Below are positions 1-9,953 of a stretch of 64,000 nt of DNA, one piece after another. Every line of letters starts with the position of its first letter. Positions within the stretch are counted from its first letter, which is position 1. This DNA is from QVMM01 sp047030855 (GTDB lineage Bacteria; Bacteroidota; Bacteroidia; Bacteroidales; Dysgonomonadaceae). Location: NCBI GenBank assembly GCA_047030855.1, contig JBKYIJ010000008.1, forward strand, positions 1,922,001-1,986,000, in the 5' to 3' direction. The notes below the pieces were generated by a model, which made no database searches, was not told the origin of the DNA, and saw only the letters and a list, made by a program, of their open reading frames with translations. Position numbers and translations under genes: made by a program.

Positions 1-3000
1 AAGAAAAATGTGGTGATAACCGCAATCCGTCTGAATGATTTTGATATTACCCTTTCGAAAGACTCTTCTTCGGCTCCGCTCAACATCCAGTTTGTTATAG
101 ATGCCTTTAAGCCGGATAATAAAGAAAATAAAATGAGTTTCGATGTGAGGATCAATTCCGTTATTCTGAATAACGGAAACTTCAGTTTCGACATAAAAGA
201 TAAACCCGTCAAGGAAGATCTGGCTTTTGATAAGAACCACATTCGGGTTTCCGATTTCAATGCAAGTCTGGCTCTTAAATCAATAGAGAAAGATTCTCTG
301 AATATACAGATCAAACGCTTGAACCTGAAAGAGAAAAGCGGAGTGCAAATAAAAAACCTCATAGCAAGGGTTATTTCGCATGACAACCGTTTTCAGGTTA
401 AAGGTTTCCGTTTGGAATTGCCTTCATCCCTTCTTGCGTTCACTAAATGTGAAGCTGATTTGTCGGGCTTGTATCTTGGCAAAGACTCTTTGAATCGGAT
501 TTCTTTCGATTGCAACATACAATCTTCGTATATAACGCCTAAAGACGTTTCGGCATTTACCAAAACCCTCAGGAATTTTGAGGACAGGATTTATTTTTCT
601 ACGCACATTTCGGGATTGTTGGACGATTTTAAGGTGACGAACCTGAAACTCGACTACGGCAACAAGATGAACTTGGTTGCGAACGCATCGGTAAGAAATG
701 TCTTAAACGGCGACAGCCTGTATCTGATCGGTAAACTGGACAGGTTGACTTTTTCTCCCGACGGAGTGGAAAGTTTATTAAATAATTTTTCAGTTGATAA
801 AAAGTCTATACCTAAGCAAGTCCGAAATCTGGGAAATACATCATTTAGCGGCGATGTAAAAGGTTTCTTGAAGAATCTTAAAGCCAACGGTTTGTTGCAA
901 ACCGGAAGGGGTGTTGTCAGAACCGATATGTTTATCGGCATAAATCCACGGAAAGATATAGAATCGTCTATAAAAGGCAAGATTTATACGAACGACTTTG
1001 AGATAGGGAATTTGGCTGATAATAAAGATCTGGATAAACTGTCTTTCGATCTGCTGATTGATCTTGAGAAACGGATCGGGCGTAAAATGACAGGCGATGT
1101 GAAAGGGCATGTCAGCCGTTTGGATTATAAACAATATTCGTATAAAAATATTGATGTAAACGGAAAATACAACGGTATGAGGATCGAGGGCGAGGCTTTG
1201 ATCGACGACGAAAACGTGTTTTTGGACATAAACGGTATTTTCGATCTGTCGAAAGAGAAACCCGAACTTGATTTCAATGCAAGGCTCAAGAACTTCCAGC
1301 CCGGAAAACTTAATCTGTCGGAAAAATATAAGAACTCTTATCTGTCGCTGAATGTAGACGCCAATTTCTCGGGAAAAACAATAGACGATATGCAGGGCTA
1401 TCTGAGCGTCGATTCTATTTCATTCTATCGCGACGGCACGCATTTATTTTTAGATAAGTTCTATGTCGAAGCAGGAGGCGTTTCTCCCGATCGTATGTTG
1501 ATCGTAAAATCCGATATTATTAACGGAGAGGTAAGAGGCGAATATTCATTTACGACGATAGCAGCCAGCCTGAAACGCACTTTTAACGGATACCTGCCTT
1601 CTGTCGTTAATATAGAGAACCCTGAAAAACTGAAAGTGAAAGACAGCGATCTTACTTTAAATTTCACAGTTAAGAATACTTCTGTTTTAAGCCAAGTACT
1701 TTCATTGCCTTTTGTCGTTTACAGCGATGCGAAAATTATCGGATTCTATAATAACCTCTTTGACAGGTTTCGCCTCGAAGTTTTTTATCCTTCGGGCAAA
1801 GTCGGCGGAATGAATATGAAATCGGGCTATTTTCTTGCCGAAAGTTCGGACGGAAAGATGATGTCGACGGTGTCGGGGATTGTTGATGGAAAGGGAAATG
1901 TCAAGAATGACATCAATGTCGATATTGTTGTCGGAAACGACAGCATAGATGCCAAGTTGAAATTTACGAACGACAGTAAAAAAAAGTTCAGGGGAACATT
2001 CCACGCCCTGACTAATTTCTCCAGAAACGAGGAAACGAAAAGTTTAGATACAAGAATTGATCTGGCTTATTCAGACGTTGTTATCAGCGATACGTTGTGG
2101 CATATCGACAATTCAAGCATTTTGTTAAGCAAAGATCTGTTGTCCGTAAACGATCTTAATATTTATAATAGCTTCCGTTCCCAGTCGATAACAATTGACG
2201 GAAAATATTCCGATAAAAATCCCGAAGATGTTTTGAAAATAAACCTCAAAAATATTGACCTTGAATATGTTTTCAATACGCTGGCGATTGACGCCTTAAA
2301 TTTCAGCGGATATGCGACAGGAACCGTGTCTTGTTCCAGCGTTGAGAATAAACCCTATTTGAATGTCGACTTGGGCGTTAACAATTTCGGCTTTAATAAT
2401 ACGAAGCTCGGGACGCTCAATTTGCACAGTAAACTTGACGAAGAAACTAATCATATTCTTTTAACGGGAGTTTTGCTGGATGAACAACAGAAAAAAACAG
2501 ATATTGACGGTTACATAGATCCTGTGACGCAAAGGCTTTCGATAGATTTTGATTCCGAGCAGGTTGACATAGCGTTTTTGAACAAATACGCATCCACTCT
2601 TTTCAATGACATAAAAGGTAAAGGGAACGGAAAAGTGAAGTTATACGGAGATTTTTCCAACGTTACGGTAACGGGCAAAGCCTACATTGACAACGGAAGT
2701 TTAGGTATCAACTTTCTGAATACGAGATACTCTTTCTCCGATACTATTTACCTGAAGGAAGACCTTATTTACTTCAATAATGTTACTTTCCACGATCAGA
2801 TGAAGAATGAGGCTAAAATCAGCGGAAAAGTTTCGCACGACTTTTTTACCAACTTCCTTTATTATGTAGAGTTGTCGGGTAAAAAGTTCATGTTGTACAA
2901 TGCCACCGAAGCGCAAAATTCTTTGTTTTTCGGCAAAGTTTTTGCGTCGGGAATAGGCAGTATCAACGGAGACGAACGTTCCGTAATGATTAATGCGCAA

Positions 3001-4227
3001 CTGAAAACGGAAGCCGATACAAAAGTCCGGATGAACTTTATGGAAGAAACGGTGAATACGTATTCCTTCATTACCTATAAAGAAGACCCTTCGCAGCAGG
3101 ATTCGGTATCCGAGAACGGCGAAAGAAAACACCTGAGGAAATTTGAAACCGACTCCGATATGGAAATCAATATGAATTTCTATGTCGATGCCACTCCCGA
3201 TGCCACGGTGGAGTTGGTAATGGATCCTGTTGGCGGTGATATTCTTCGCGGAGCGGGCAGCGGAGCATTGCAGTTCGTGTGGGGTACGAAGACCGATCCG
3301 AAACTTTACGGTACTTATGTCATCAATAACGGAAGCTATAATTTTACCTTCCAGAAAATCGTGGAACGAAAATTTCAGATAGATAACGGCGGTTCAATCC
3401 TGTTCAGAGGCGATCCTTTTCAGGCGAACCTGAACGTGTCGGCTATCTATAAACTGAATGCAAACCTGTACGATCTTGATGCCACTCTGGTTGAAACCAC
3501 TGGGCAGACAAGCGTTCCCGTGGAATGTATTCTGAACATGACAGGTGAGCTCCAACATCCTAATATCGGGCTCGATGTGGCGTTGCCTTCCGCCGATCCC
3601 GAAGTGCAGAGGCAGGTGAAAAGCCTGATGAACAACGAGGACATGATAAGCCGTCAAATGGTTTATCTGTTGCTGTTGTCTAAGTTCTATACTCCTAACT
3701 ACGCCAATCCCGATCACAGAAGTTCCGATTGGGCATCGCTGGCTTCGGCTACTCTCTCCACACAGTTGACGAAAGTGTTGAGTAACATTGATGACAGGTG
3801 GCAGTTCGGAAGCAATATCCGTACGGGCGATGCTACGAATTCTTATACTGAAGTCGAGTTGTTGCTTTCAAGCCAGTTATTAAACAACAGGGTATTACTT
3901 AACGGAAACTTCGGTTATCGGGACGATCCGCAAACGAAAGAAGCCTTTATCAGCGACGTGGACGTGGAAGTATTGCTCAATCCTTCGGGAACTTGGCGAT
4001 TGAAAGCATACAATCATTACAACGAAAAATATTTTTTCATCGGTGAAAAAGGGATACAAACACAAGGGATTGGTCTGATATACAGGAAAAATTTCGATTA
4101 TTTCAGAGATTTTCTCGGATTGAAGCCGAAATTAAAATCGACCGTTGTTCAGGATTCTGTGCAGCCTGTACTTCCCGACTCAACGGTTAAAGGCAGTTCG
4201 TTGGGCGATTTTATCAAGATAAAATGA
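1..4227 (+). CDS. tamB: TamB-like translocation and assembly module protein, 5' end outside window
   Basis: The reading frame is open from the first base, so the N-terminus (signal anchor) lies upstream; about 1,408 residues are visible. Long repetitive beta-strand sequence is followed by a C-terminal TamB (DUF490) domain over roughly the last 450 residues, with GTYVINNGSYNFTFQKIVER near residue 1110 and a final region rich in FGYRDDP and LNPSGTWRLKAYN type strands. TamB family proteins are inner-membrane-anchored periplasmic proteins that bridge to the outer membrane and take part in outer-membrane assembly or lipid transport. The stop overlaps the next start (ATGA), so the following methyltransferase is probably co-transcribed. 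A GTG at position 10 is an internal valine, not the start. Confidence 0.85.
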   Translation, partial: KKNVVITAIRLNDFDITLSKDSSSAPLNIQFVIDAFKPDNKENKMSFDVRINSVILNNGNFSFDIKDKPVKEDLAFDKNHIRVSDFNASLALKSIEKDSLNIQIKRLNLKEKSGVQIKNLIARVISHDNRFQVKGFRLELPSSLLAFTKCEADLSGLYLGKDSLNRISFDCNIQSSYITPKDVSAFTKTLRNFEDRIYFSTHISGLLDDFKVTNLKLDYGNKMNLVANASVRNVLNGDSLYLIGKLDRLTFSPDGVESLLNNFSVDKKSIPKQVRNLGNTSFSGDVKGFLKNLKANGLLQTGRGVVRTDMFIGINPRKDIESSIKGKIYTNDFEIGNLADNKDLDKLSFDLLIDLEKRIGRKMTGDVKGHVSRLDYKQYSYKNIDVNGKYNGMRIEGEALIDDENVFLDINGIFDLSKEKPELDFNARLKNFQPGKLNLSEKYKNSYLSLNVDANFSGKTIDDMQGYLSVDSISFYRDGTHLFLDKFYVEAGGVSPDRMLIVKSDIINGEVRGEYSFTTIAASLKRTFNGYLPSVVNIENPEKLKVKDSDLTLNFTVKNTSVLSQVLSLPFVVYSDAKIIGFYNNLFDRFRLEVFYPSGKVGGMNMKSGYFLAESSDGKMMSTVSGIVDGKGNVKNDINVDIVVGNDSIDAKLKFTNDSKKKFRGTFHALTNFSRNEETKSLDTRIDLAYSDVVISDTLWHIDNSSILLSKDLLSVNDLNIYNSFRSQSITIDGKYSDKNPEDVLKINLKNIDLEYVFNTLAIDALNFSGYATGTVSCSSVENKPYLNVDLGVNNFGFNNTKLGTLNLHSKLDEETNHILLTGVLLDEQQKKTDIDGYIDPVTQRLSIDFDSEQVDIAFLNKYASTLFNDIKGKGNGKVKLYGDFSNVTVTGKAYIDNGSLGINFLNTRYSFSDTIYLKEDLIYFNNVTFHDQMKNEAKISGKVSHDFFTNFLYYVELSGKKFMLYNATEAQNSLFFGKVFASGIGSINGDERSVMINAQLKTEADTKVRMNFMEETVNTYSFITYKEDPSQQDSVSENGERKHLRKFETDSDMEINMNFYVDATPDATVELVMDPVGGDILRGAGSGALQFVWGTKTDPKLYGTYVINNGSYNFTFQKIVERKFQIDNGGSILFRGDPFQANLNVSAIYKLNANLYDLDATLVETTGQTSVPVECILNMTGELQHPNIGLDVALPSADPEVQRQVKSLMNNEDMISRQMVYLLLLSKFYTPNYANPDHRSSDWASLASATLSTQLTKVLSNIDDRWQFGSNIRTGDATNSYTEVELLLSSQLLNNRVLLNGNFGYRDDPQTKEAFISDVDVEVLLNPSGTWRLKAYNHYNEKYFFIGEKGIQTQGIGLIYRKNFDYFRDFLGLKPKLKSTVVQDSVQPVLPDSTVKGSSLGDFIKIK

Positions 4228-5411
4228 TTGTTGACGAAAAAACGTTTCAATTTATAAGAGAGCATGAGAATGACGGTGTCAGGCAGCTTATGCTGCAATC
4301 GTCGCGTTATCCTGATATAGATGTCCATTTTGCCGTAACGCAAATTGATGCCCGTAAAATAGCTCGAAGCAAAATTCCTTCATGGTATGCCAACCCTCAG
4401 GTTCTTTATCCGAAACATTTGTCTTTAGAGCAGGCGTCGTCTGAGAAAACAGCTGAATATAAAGCCTCTTTGTGTAAGAATGGGCGAGAATTTGTTGACT
4501 TGACAGGAGGCTTGGGAGTCGATTTTTCGTTTATGTCAAGACAATTTGAACATGCTGTGTATGTAGAGAAACAGAGGGAACTGACGGAACTTGCATCCCA
4601 TAATTTTAAAGCTTTTGGTTTGGAAAATGTTGAGGTTGTGAATCTCGATGCTGAATCTTATTTGAGGAAAATGAATCCTGTCGATACGATTTATATCGAT
4701 CCTTCGCGTCGCAACAAGTCAGGCAGCCGAACAGTCCGCATTGAAGATTGTGTGCCTGATCTGAACGATATTAAAAATCTGTTATTGAATAAGTCTGAAC
4801 AGACGATCATTAAGCTTTCGCCGATGCTCGACATTTCTCTGGCATTGGATTCGCTCGATTATATAAATGCCGTTCATGTCGTCAGCGTTAATAATGAATG
4901 TAAGGAACTGCTTTTTGTCAGAGGCGATGATAAAAATACTGACCGTTCTTTTTGTTGCGTAAATTTGTTAAATGACGGAACTATTGAGCGTTATACTTTT
5001 GATCGGGAGAGTGAGAAAAGTTCGCAACCTCTTTATGCCGATGATGTGGATAGATATCTGTATGAGCCGAATGCGTCTATAATGAAGGCAGGAGGTTACA
5101 AATCGGTTTCGCTTGATTTTTCGCTAAATAAATTACATACTAACAGTCATCTTTACACATCCGATCATTTGTTGGAATCGTTTCCCGGGCGGGTGTTTTC
5201 GGTAAAAAACGTATTCGGTTTCTCGAAAAACGATTTGAAGAAGAATCTTCGCGATATACCGAAAGCCAACGTTACGGTTCGCAACTTTCCGATCAGTGTG
5301 GATGACATTCGCCGAAAGACAATGATAAAAGAAGGCGGAGAAATTTATATATTTGCTACTACATTGGCTGATGAAAGAAAAGTGCTGATCGTCTGCGACA
5401 AAGTTAAATAA
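4224..5411 (+). CDS. Class I SAM-dependent methyltransferase with THUMP-like C-terminal domain
   Basis: A 395-residue protein with a Rossmann-type methyltransferase core. SAM-binding motif I is DLTGGLGVDF (residues 92-101), an acidic strand end follows (VYVEK), and the catalytic-type motif DPSRR lies near residue 160. The C-terminal third resembles the THUMP-like domain found in Bacteroidota homologues of P. gingivalis PG_1098. The DPSRR motif and THUMP-like domain suggest an RNA or nucleoside substrate, but the exact substrate is unknown to me. The start overlaps the tamB stop by four bases, and tilS follows after 14 bases, which suggests a tamB-methyltransferase-tilS transcription unit. Confidence 0.75.
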   Translation: MIVDEKTFQFIREHENDGVRQLMLQSSRYPDIDVHFAVTQIDARKIARSKIPSWYANPQVLYPKHLSLEQASSEKTAEYKASLCKNGREFVDLTGGLGVDFSFMSRQFEHAVYVEKQRELTELASHNFKAFGLENVEVVNLDAESYLRKMNPVDTIYIDPSRRNKSGSRTVRIEDCVPDLNDIKNLLLNKSEQTIIKLSPMLDISLALDSLDYINAVHVVSVNNECKELLFVRGDDKNTDRSFCCVNLLNDGTIERYTFDRESEKSSQPLYADDVDRYLYEPNASIMKAGGYKSVSLDFSLNKLHTNSHLYTSDHLLESFPGRVFSVKNVFGFSKNDLKKNLRDIPKANVTVRNFPISVDDIRRKTMIKEGGEIYIFATTLADERKVLIVCDKVK

Positions 5412-5425
5412 CGTATTGTGTTTTT

Positions 5426-6747
5426 ATGCAAATCCTTCAGAGAATAGAAAAATATATATCGGAAAACAACCTCTTGGACGATAATGAAAAAATCATTGTC
5501 GGAGTAAGCGGAGGAGTGGATTCGATGGTTTTGCTCGATATACTTTCTGTGCTCGGATATGATTGTATGGTGGCGCACTGTAATTTTCATTTGCGGGGAG
5601 AAGAGTCGGATCGGGATGAACGTTTTGTCAAAAACTATTGCTCTGAAAACGGATTACAAATCTATGTAGAATCGTTCGATACATATTCGTATATGAAACA
5701 AAAGTCCGTTTCGTTGGAAATGGCTGCCCGAGAGCTTCGATACCAATGGTTTGAGCGGTTGGGTTCGGAGCTTTCTGTCAATAAAATTGCCATTGCACAT
5801 CATCAGGACGATTCGGTGGAAACGTTTCTTATCAACCTGATCCGTGGAAGCGGAATACACGGTTTAACGGGTATTTCTCCCAAGTCGGGAAAAATAGTCC
5901 GTCCTTTACTTTGCTTAAACCGTGAAGAAATAATAGAGTACGCTAAACTTCGTAATATACCTTTTGTTGAGGACAGTACCAATAATGAAGATATCTATAC
6001 CCGAAATAAATTGCGGCTGAATATTATTCCTGAACTTGAAGCGATTAATCCGTCCGTAAAAAAGTCCGTTCTTCGCACTGCGTCTTATCTGCAACAGGTA
6101 AGTAATATTTACGATGCCTATGTCGGGCATGCGAAAAAGGAAGTTTTTGACGGCAGACTGATAAATATTCCCAAATTGGAAACATGTACGGAACCCAAAG
6201 CTGTGTTGTTTGAGATACTGCATCATTACGGTTTCAATTCCGACACGATAGATAATATTTATGCAGCGAAAGACAACGTTTCGGGCAGAAAGTTTTATTC
6301 TGAATCCTATTGTTTGCTGAAGGACAGGGATAGTTATATTCTTAGCGAAAAAGAGGATGTAGGAGATGATCAGTATGAAATAGAACAAGACGTAAAAGAA
6401 TTAACATATCCTTTTAAAATTAGATTAGAAAAGGTAATTAAAGACGATTCTTTTACGATAGATAAATCAAATAATGTATTGTACGCTGATCTGGCAAAAG
6501 TTGAATTTCCGCTTCATTTAAGGAAATGGAAAAAGGTGACAGGTTTGTTCCGTTCGGAATGAAAGGAAGCAAGAAGCTAAGCGATTATTTTTCGGATAAT
6601 AAGCTGAGTATTATTGATAAAGACAAAGTATGGCTGCTTTGTTCGGCTGACGATCGTATTGTATGGATCGTTGGCATGCGTTCCGACAACAGGTTCCGTG
6701 TTACGGATAAAACAAAAGAAGTGCTGCGAATAGAAGTTTTTAGCTAA
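5426..6747 (+). pseudogene. tilS: tRNA(Ile)-lysidine synthetase TilS, apparent -1 frameshift
   Basis: TilS converts C34 of the CAU-anticodon tRNA-Ile to lysidine using ATP and lysine, and is normally essential. The N-terminal PP-loop motif SGGVDS is at residues 28-33 (VGVSGGVDSM), followed by HCNFHLRG and the HHQDD motif. Residues up to RKWKK (about base 6535) are in the first frame, which then runs out after eight aberrant residues. The family C-terminal domain (GDRFVPFGMKGSKKLSDYFS) continues in the frame starting at 6526. One missing A in the run at 6530-6534 would restore a 440-residue protein of normal length. Because the gene should be essential, a sequencing error is likely. A -1 ribosomal slip at G-AAA-AAG is an alternative. 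Confidence 0.85.
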
Positions 6748-6786
6748 AAAAAGTCTTTGTCGAACTATTTTTATAAAAAAGTTTTT

Positions 6787-6794
6787 TATATTTG
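6787..6794 (+). promoter_or_regulatory. Probable -7 element for rho (TATATTTG)
   Basis: TATATTTG matches the Bacteroidota -7 consensus TAnnTTTG and lies in the 222-base gap between tilS and rho. No TTTG occurs at the usual 19-21-base spacing upstream. It would give a leader of about 170 bases for rho, in which I see no recognisable structure. Confidence 0.5.
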
Positions 6795-6969
6795 CATCAT
6801 TGTTTTAATTAAGAGGAAGATACCACATCCTTTTTGATGATAATTTCAATAAATCTTTTTGATAATTAAGTTTATGTAATTTGCATGAATTGTTCAAGGT
6901 GTGATTTTCTTGTTTGTTAATACCGAAAATAATAATTAACTATTTATATAATAATCAATAAAAATATAC

Positions 6970-8829
6970 ATGCGTATATATAACATTTTAGAGCTTAATG
7001 AAAAGCTTACTACCGAATTGCGTACTTTAGCTAAAGAATTAGGCATAAAAAGACCCGACGCTTTCAAAAAAGAAGAGCTTATTTATAAAATACTCGATCA
7101 GCAGGCAATATTGGAATCCAAGAATAAAAATTCGGACAGTTATAAGACTGAAAGTAAAATCTCGGATAAGAAAAAACCTTCTGCTAAAAAGTCCGAGTCT
7201 AAAAAAGGAGAATCTAAAACCGTAGCAGAACAAACCGCAACTCCTCCTAAAAAAGAGAGTAATAAGGTTGAAGAAAATAAAACTAAACCGAATATCCAGA
7301 ACTCTCCTCAGAAGGAAAAAACTGAAAATAAAAAAATTGAAGAGCCAAAAACTCCTAAAAAAGAAGAACCTGTTAATAAAACAGTTGTAGAACAGAAGCC
7401 ACCTGTTGAAAAACAACAAACGCCCAACAATAATACTCCTCCAAAACAAATACAAGCAGCTGCACAGCAAAAGCCTATTCAATTGGTTTTTCGCTCGAAG
7501 AAAGTAAGAGAAGAAGAGGAAAAAGAACCCGTGCCTTCATTGCCTTTATTATCGCCTGTTGAAGTTGAAGAGTCCGTATTGGAGTTGCCCGAAAAAATAA
7601 AAGAAACTCCGAAACCTCAGAATAACCAACCTAAAAATAACGGCAATAACGGAAATCAGTTGCCTCAGAAAAATGGTAACGGAAACCAGCCGCAGGAAAA
7701 ACCCTTTGAGTTTGAAGGTATTTTGTCCGCTACAGGTGTTCTGGAAATAATGTCGGAAGGTTATGGCTTCCTTCGTTCGTCCGATTACAATTATATGTCG
7801 TCGCCCGACGATATTTATATATCACAGTCTCAGATAAGGTTGTTCGGACTGAAAACGGGAGATATAGTCGAAGGTCCTATCCGTCCGCCAAAAGAAGGAG
7901 AGAAGTTTTTCCCGCTTGTAAAGGTTGATAAAATCAACGGAAGATATCCCGAAGATGTTCGCGATCGCGTACCGTTTGATCACTTGAAACCTCTGTTCCC
8001 GAACGAAAAATTCCAGCTTACCAGAGGTAAAAACGATAATTTTTCATGCCGTGTAGTGGATCTTTTTTCTCCGATAGGAAAAGGACAACGCGGCTTGATC
8101 GTAGCGCAGCCTAAAACAGGTAAAACCACGCTCTTGAAAGATATAGCCAACGCTATTGCGGACAATCATCCCGAAGTGTATATGATTGTGTTGCTTATAG
8201 ATGAACGCCCTGAGGAAGTTACCGATATGGAACGGAGCGTGAATGCGGAAGTGATCGCATCTACATTCGATGAGCCTGCCGATCGCCATGTGAAAATAGC
8301 GGAAATCGTATTGAACAAAGCAAAACGTTTGGTTGAATGCGGGCATGACGTTGTGATTCTGTTAGACTCCATAACCCGTCTTGCTCGTGCTTACAATACC
8401 GTTCAGCCTGCATCGGGCAAGGTGTTGACAGGCGGTGTAGATGCAAATGCCCTTCACAAACCGAAACGCTTCTTCGGTGCTGCCCGTAACATCGAAAACG
8501 GTGGTTCTCTTACTATCATTGCTACGGCATTGACTGAAACAGGATCGAAAATGGACGATGTGATCTTTGAAGAATTTAAAGGAACAGGTAACATGGAATT
8601 GCAGCTCGACCGTAAATTGTCGAACAAGAGGATTTTCCCTGCCGTCGATATTATCTCTTCAAGTACGCGCCGCGACGATCTTCTGCTCGATCCCGATACG
8701 CTTAACAGAATGTGGATATTGCGTAACTTCTTGTCGGATATGAACTCTGTTGAAGCCATGCAGTTCTTGGAAGTAAGGCTCAAGAAAACCGTCAACAACG
8801 ACGAATTCCTTATTTCGATGAATGATTAG
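6970..8829 (+). CDS. rho: Transcription termination factor Rho with long disordered insert
   Basis: A 619-residue hexameric RNA helicase that ends transcription of untranslated RNA. Residues 1-46 form the Rho N-terminal helical domain. Residues about 50-245 are a low-complexity insert dominated by K, E, P, N and Q. The cold-shock-like RNA-binding domain starts near residue 246 (EGILSATGVLEIMSEGYGFL), and the ATPase domain carries Walker A PKTGKTT (about 381-387), a Walker B segment VVILLDSITRLARAYN, and Q-loop/R-loop type segments. E. coli Rho is about 419 residues, so the excess is the insert. Disordered inserts are known in Bacteroidota Rho, where in B. thetaiotaomicron the region drives phase separation. 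A hairpin terminator follows. Confidence 0.95.
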   Translation: MRIYNILELNEKLTTELRTLAKELGIKRPDAFKKEELIYKILDQQAILESKNKNSDSYKTESKISDKKKPSAKKSESKKGESKTVAEQTATPPKKESNKVEENKTKPNIQNSPQKEKTENKKIEEPKTPKKEEPVNKTVVEQKPPVEKQQTPNNNTPPKQIQAAAQQKPIQLVFRSKKVREEEEKEPVPSLPLLSPVEVEESVLELPEKIKETPKPQNNQPKNNGNNGNQLPQKNGNGNQPQEKPFEFEGILSATGVLEIMSEGYGFLRSSDYNYMSSPDDIYISQSQIRLFGLKTGDIVEGPIRPPKEGEKFFPLVKVDKINGRYPEDVRDRVPFDHLKPLFPNEKFQLTRGKNDNFSCRVVDLFSPIGKGQRGLIVAQPKTGKTTLLKDIANAIADNHPEVYMIVLLIDERPEEVTDMERSVNAEVIASTFDEPADRHVKIAEIVLNKAKRLVECGHDVVILLDSITRLARAYNTVQPASGKVLTGGVDANALHKPKRFFGAARNIENGGSLTIIATALTETGSKMDDVIFEEFKGTGNMELQLDRKLSNKRIFPAVDIISSSTRRDDLLLDPDTLNRMWILRNFLSDMNSVEAMQFLEVRLKKTVNNDEFLISMND

Positions 8830-8865
8830 GCGAAATAGTTTAAAATTACTCTAAATAAATATACT

Positions 8866-8903
8866 AAAACAAGGAAAAGAATTATCTTTATCCTTGTTTT
8901 TTG
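8866..8903 (+). terminator. Rho-independent terminator after rho
   Basis: AAAACAAGGA (8867-8876 region) pairs with TCCTTGTTTT (8891-8900). An inner AAAGA/TCTTT extension is separated by one bulged A, and a T-rich tail follows. It lies between the rho stop and the CDF transporter start. Confidence 0.75.
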
Positions 8904-8931
8904 TTTAATATATTTTAGAAATACAGTTGTT

Positions 8932-9843
8932 ATGGCACATCATGAACATAATCATTCGCATTCTCATTCACATGCCCATAATAAAAATAAAAAAGCTCTT
9001 GCCATAAGTTTTGTACTTATCGCATCCTTTATGGTAATTGAATTTATCGGAGGATTCCTGACGAACAGCCTTGCCCTTATTTCCGACGCAGGTCATATGC
9101 TGAGCGATGCGGTTGCTCTGGGATTAAGCTTATCGGCTTTGATTTTCGGAGCTAAGGCTGCCGATTCGAAAAAAACCTACGGGTACAAGCGTTATGAGAT
9201 ACTTGCCGCCCTCCTGAACGGGATTGTTCTGGTAGTGCTGTCGGCATTTATCCTTAAAGAGGCGATTGTGCGGTTGTCAGAGCCTGTAACCGTTGTCGGC
9301 AAAGGAATGATGATTATTTCTGTCATCGGTTTGATAATAAATATCATCGTGGCTTGGATATTGTCGAGAGGTGAAGCAAAAGATAATCTGAACGTCAGAA
9401 GCGCTTTTATGCACGTTATCGGCGATCTGCTGGGTTCTGTGGGCGCAATTATTGCTGCGGTTTTGATAATTTTGTTCGGTTGGAACATTGCCGATCCGAT
9501 AGCAAGCATTATTGTTTCTCTGCTTGTTCTGTACAGTGGTTGGAATATTCTTAAAGATGCGTTCAATATCCTTATGGAAGGGAAACCGTCCAATATCGAC
9601 AGTGACAAGTTGACCGAGTCTTTAAATGACATTCCTCAAGTGGTTGGCGTACATGATCTGCATATATGGATGATAACATCCGAATTTCCTGCACTGACAG
9701 TCCATTTATGTGTGGAATGCGAAGCGGACAGGGACAAAATATTGGAAACTGCAATTAAGGTTATCAAAGAAAAGACGGGAATAAAACACATCACGGTTCA
9801 GATTGAAGGGCGTAAGCTGAAACTTGATGAGGAGATTTGTTGA
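8932..9843 (+). CDS. Cation diffusion facilitator (CDF) family transporter, probable zinc efflux
   Basis: A 303-residue inner-membrane transporter with about six membrane segments. The N-terminus is very histidine-rich (HHEHNHSHSHSHAH, residues 3-16), typical of a metal-binding tail in CzcD/ZitB-type CDF proteins. The paired metal-site motifs are seen as SDAGHMLSD (TM2) and HVIGDLLGS (TM5), both with the HxxxD/DxxxH geometry expected for Zn(II)/H+ antiport. The C-terminal cytoplasmic domain includes VHDLHIW. Zinc is the likeliest substrate because of the His/Asp residues, with cobalt or cadmium possible. The gene is preceded by the rho terminator and stands alone. Confidence 0.88.
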   Translation: MAHHEHNHSHSHSHAHNKNKKALAISFVLIASFMVIEFIGGFLTNSLALISDAGHMLSDAVALGLSLSALIFGAKAADSKKTYGYKRYEILAALLNGIVLVVLSAFILKEAIVRLSEPVTVVGKGMMIISVIGLIINIIVAWILSRGEAKDNLNVRSAFMHVIGDLLGSVGAIIAAVLIILFGWNIADPIASIIVSLLVLYSGWNILKDAFNILMEGKPSNIDSDKLTESLNDIPQVVGVHDLHIWMITSEFPALTVHLCVECEADRDKILETAIKVIKEKTGIKHITVQIEGRKLKLDEEIC

Positions 9844-9907
9844 TATCTTCTCTGTCCTTATAAAACAGTTGATGTTTCCGAAAGGAGGAGATAAAAGGAA
9901 ATTTTTG

Positions 9908-9915
9908 TATTTTTG
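9908..9915 (+). promoter_or_regulatory. Probable -7 element for lysC-lysA (TATTTTTG)
   Basis: TATTTTTG fits TAnnTTTG and lies 39 bases before the lysC start, giving a short leader. No lysine riboswitch-like structure fits in the 110-base intergenic space. Confidence 0.5.
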
Positions 9916-9953
9916 AGGTTTGGAATGAAATCTAATCATTTTAGGAGAAGTAT

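Noticed and set aside
7039..7482. 147-codon antisense frame rich in F, L and R
   Set aside because: It is the complement of the lysine/glutamate-rich Rho insert, whose low complexity creates a long open antisense frame.
9844..9953. Lysine riboswitch upstream of lysC
   Set aside because: The space before the -7 element and start is far too short for the lysine aptamer and shows none of its conserved segments.
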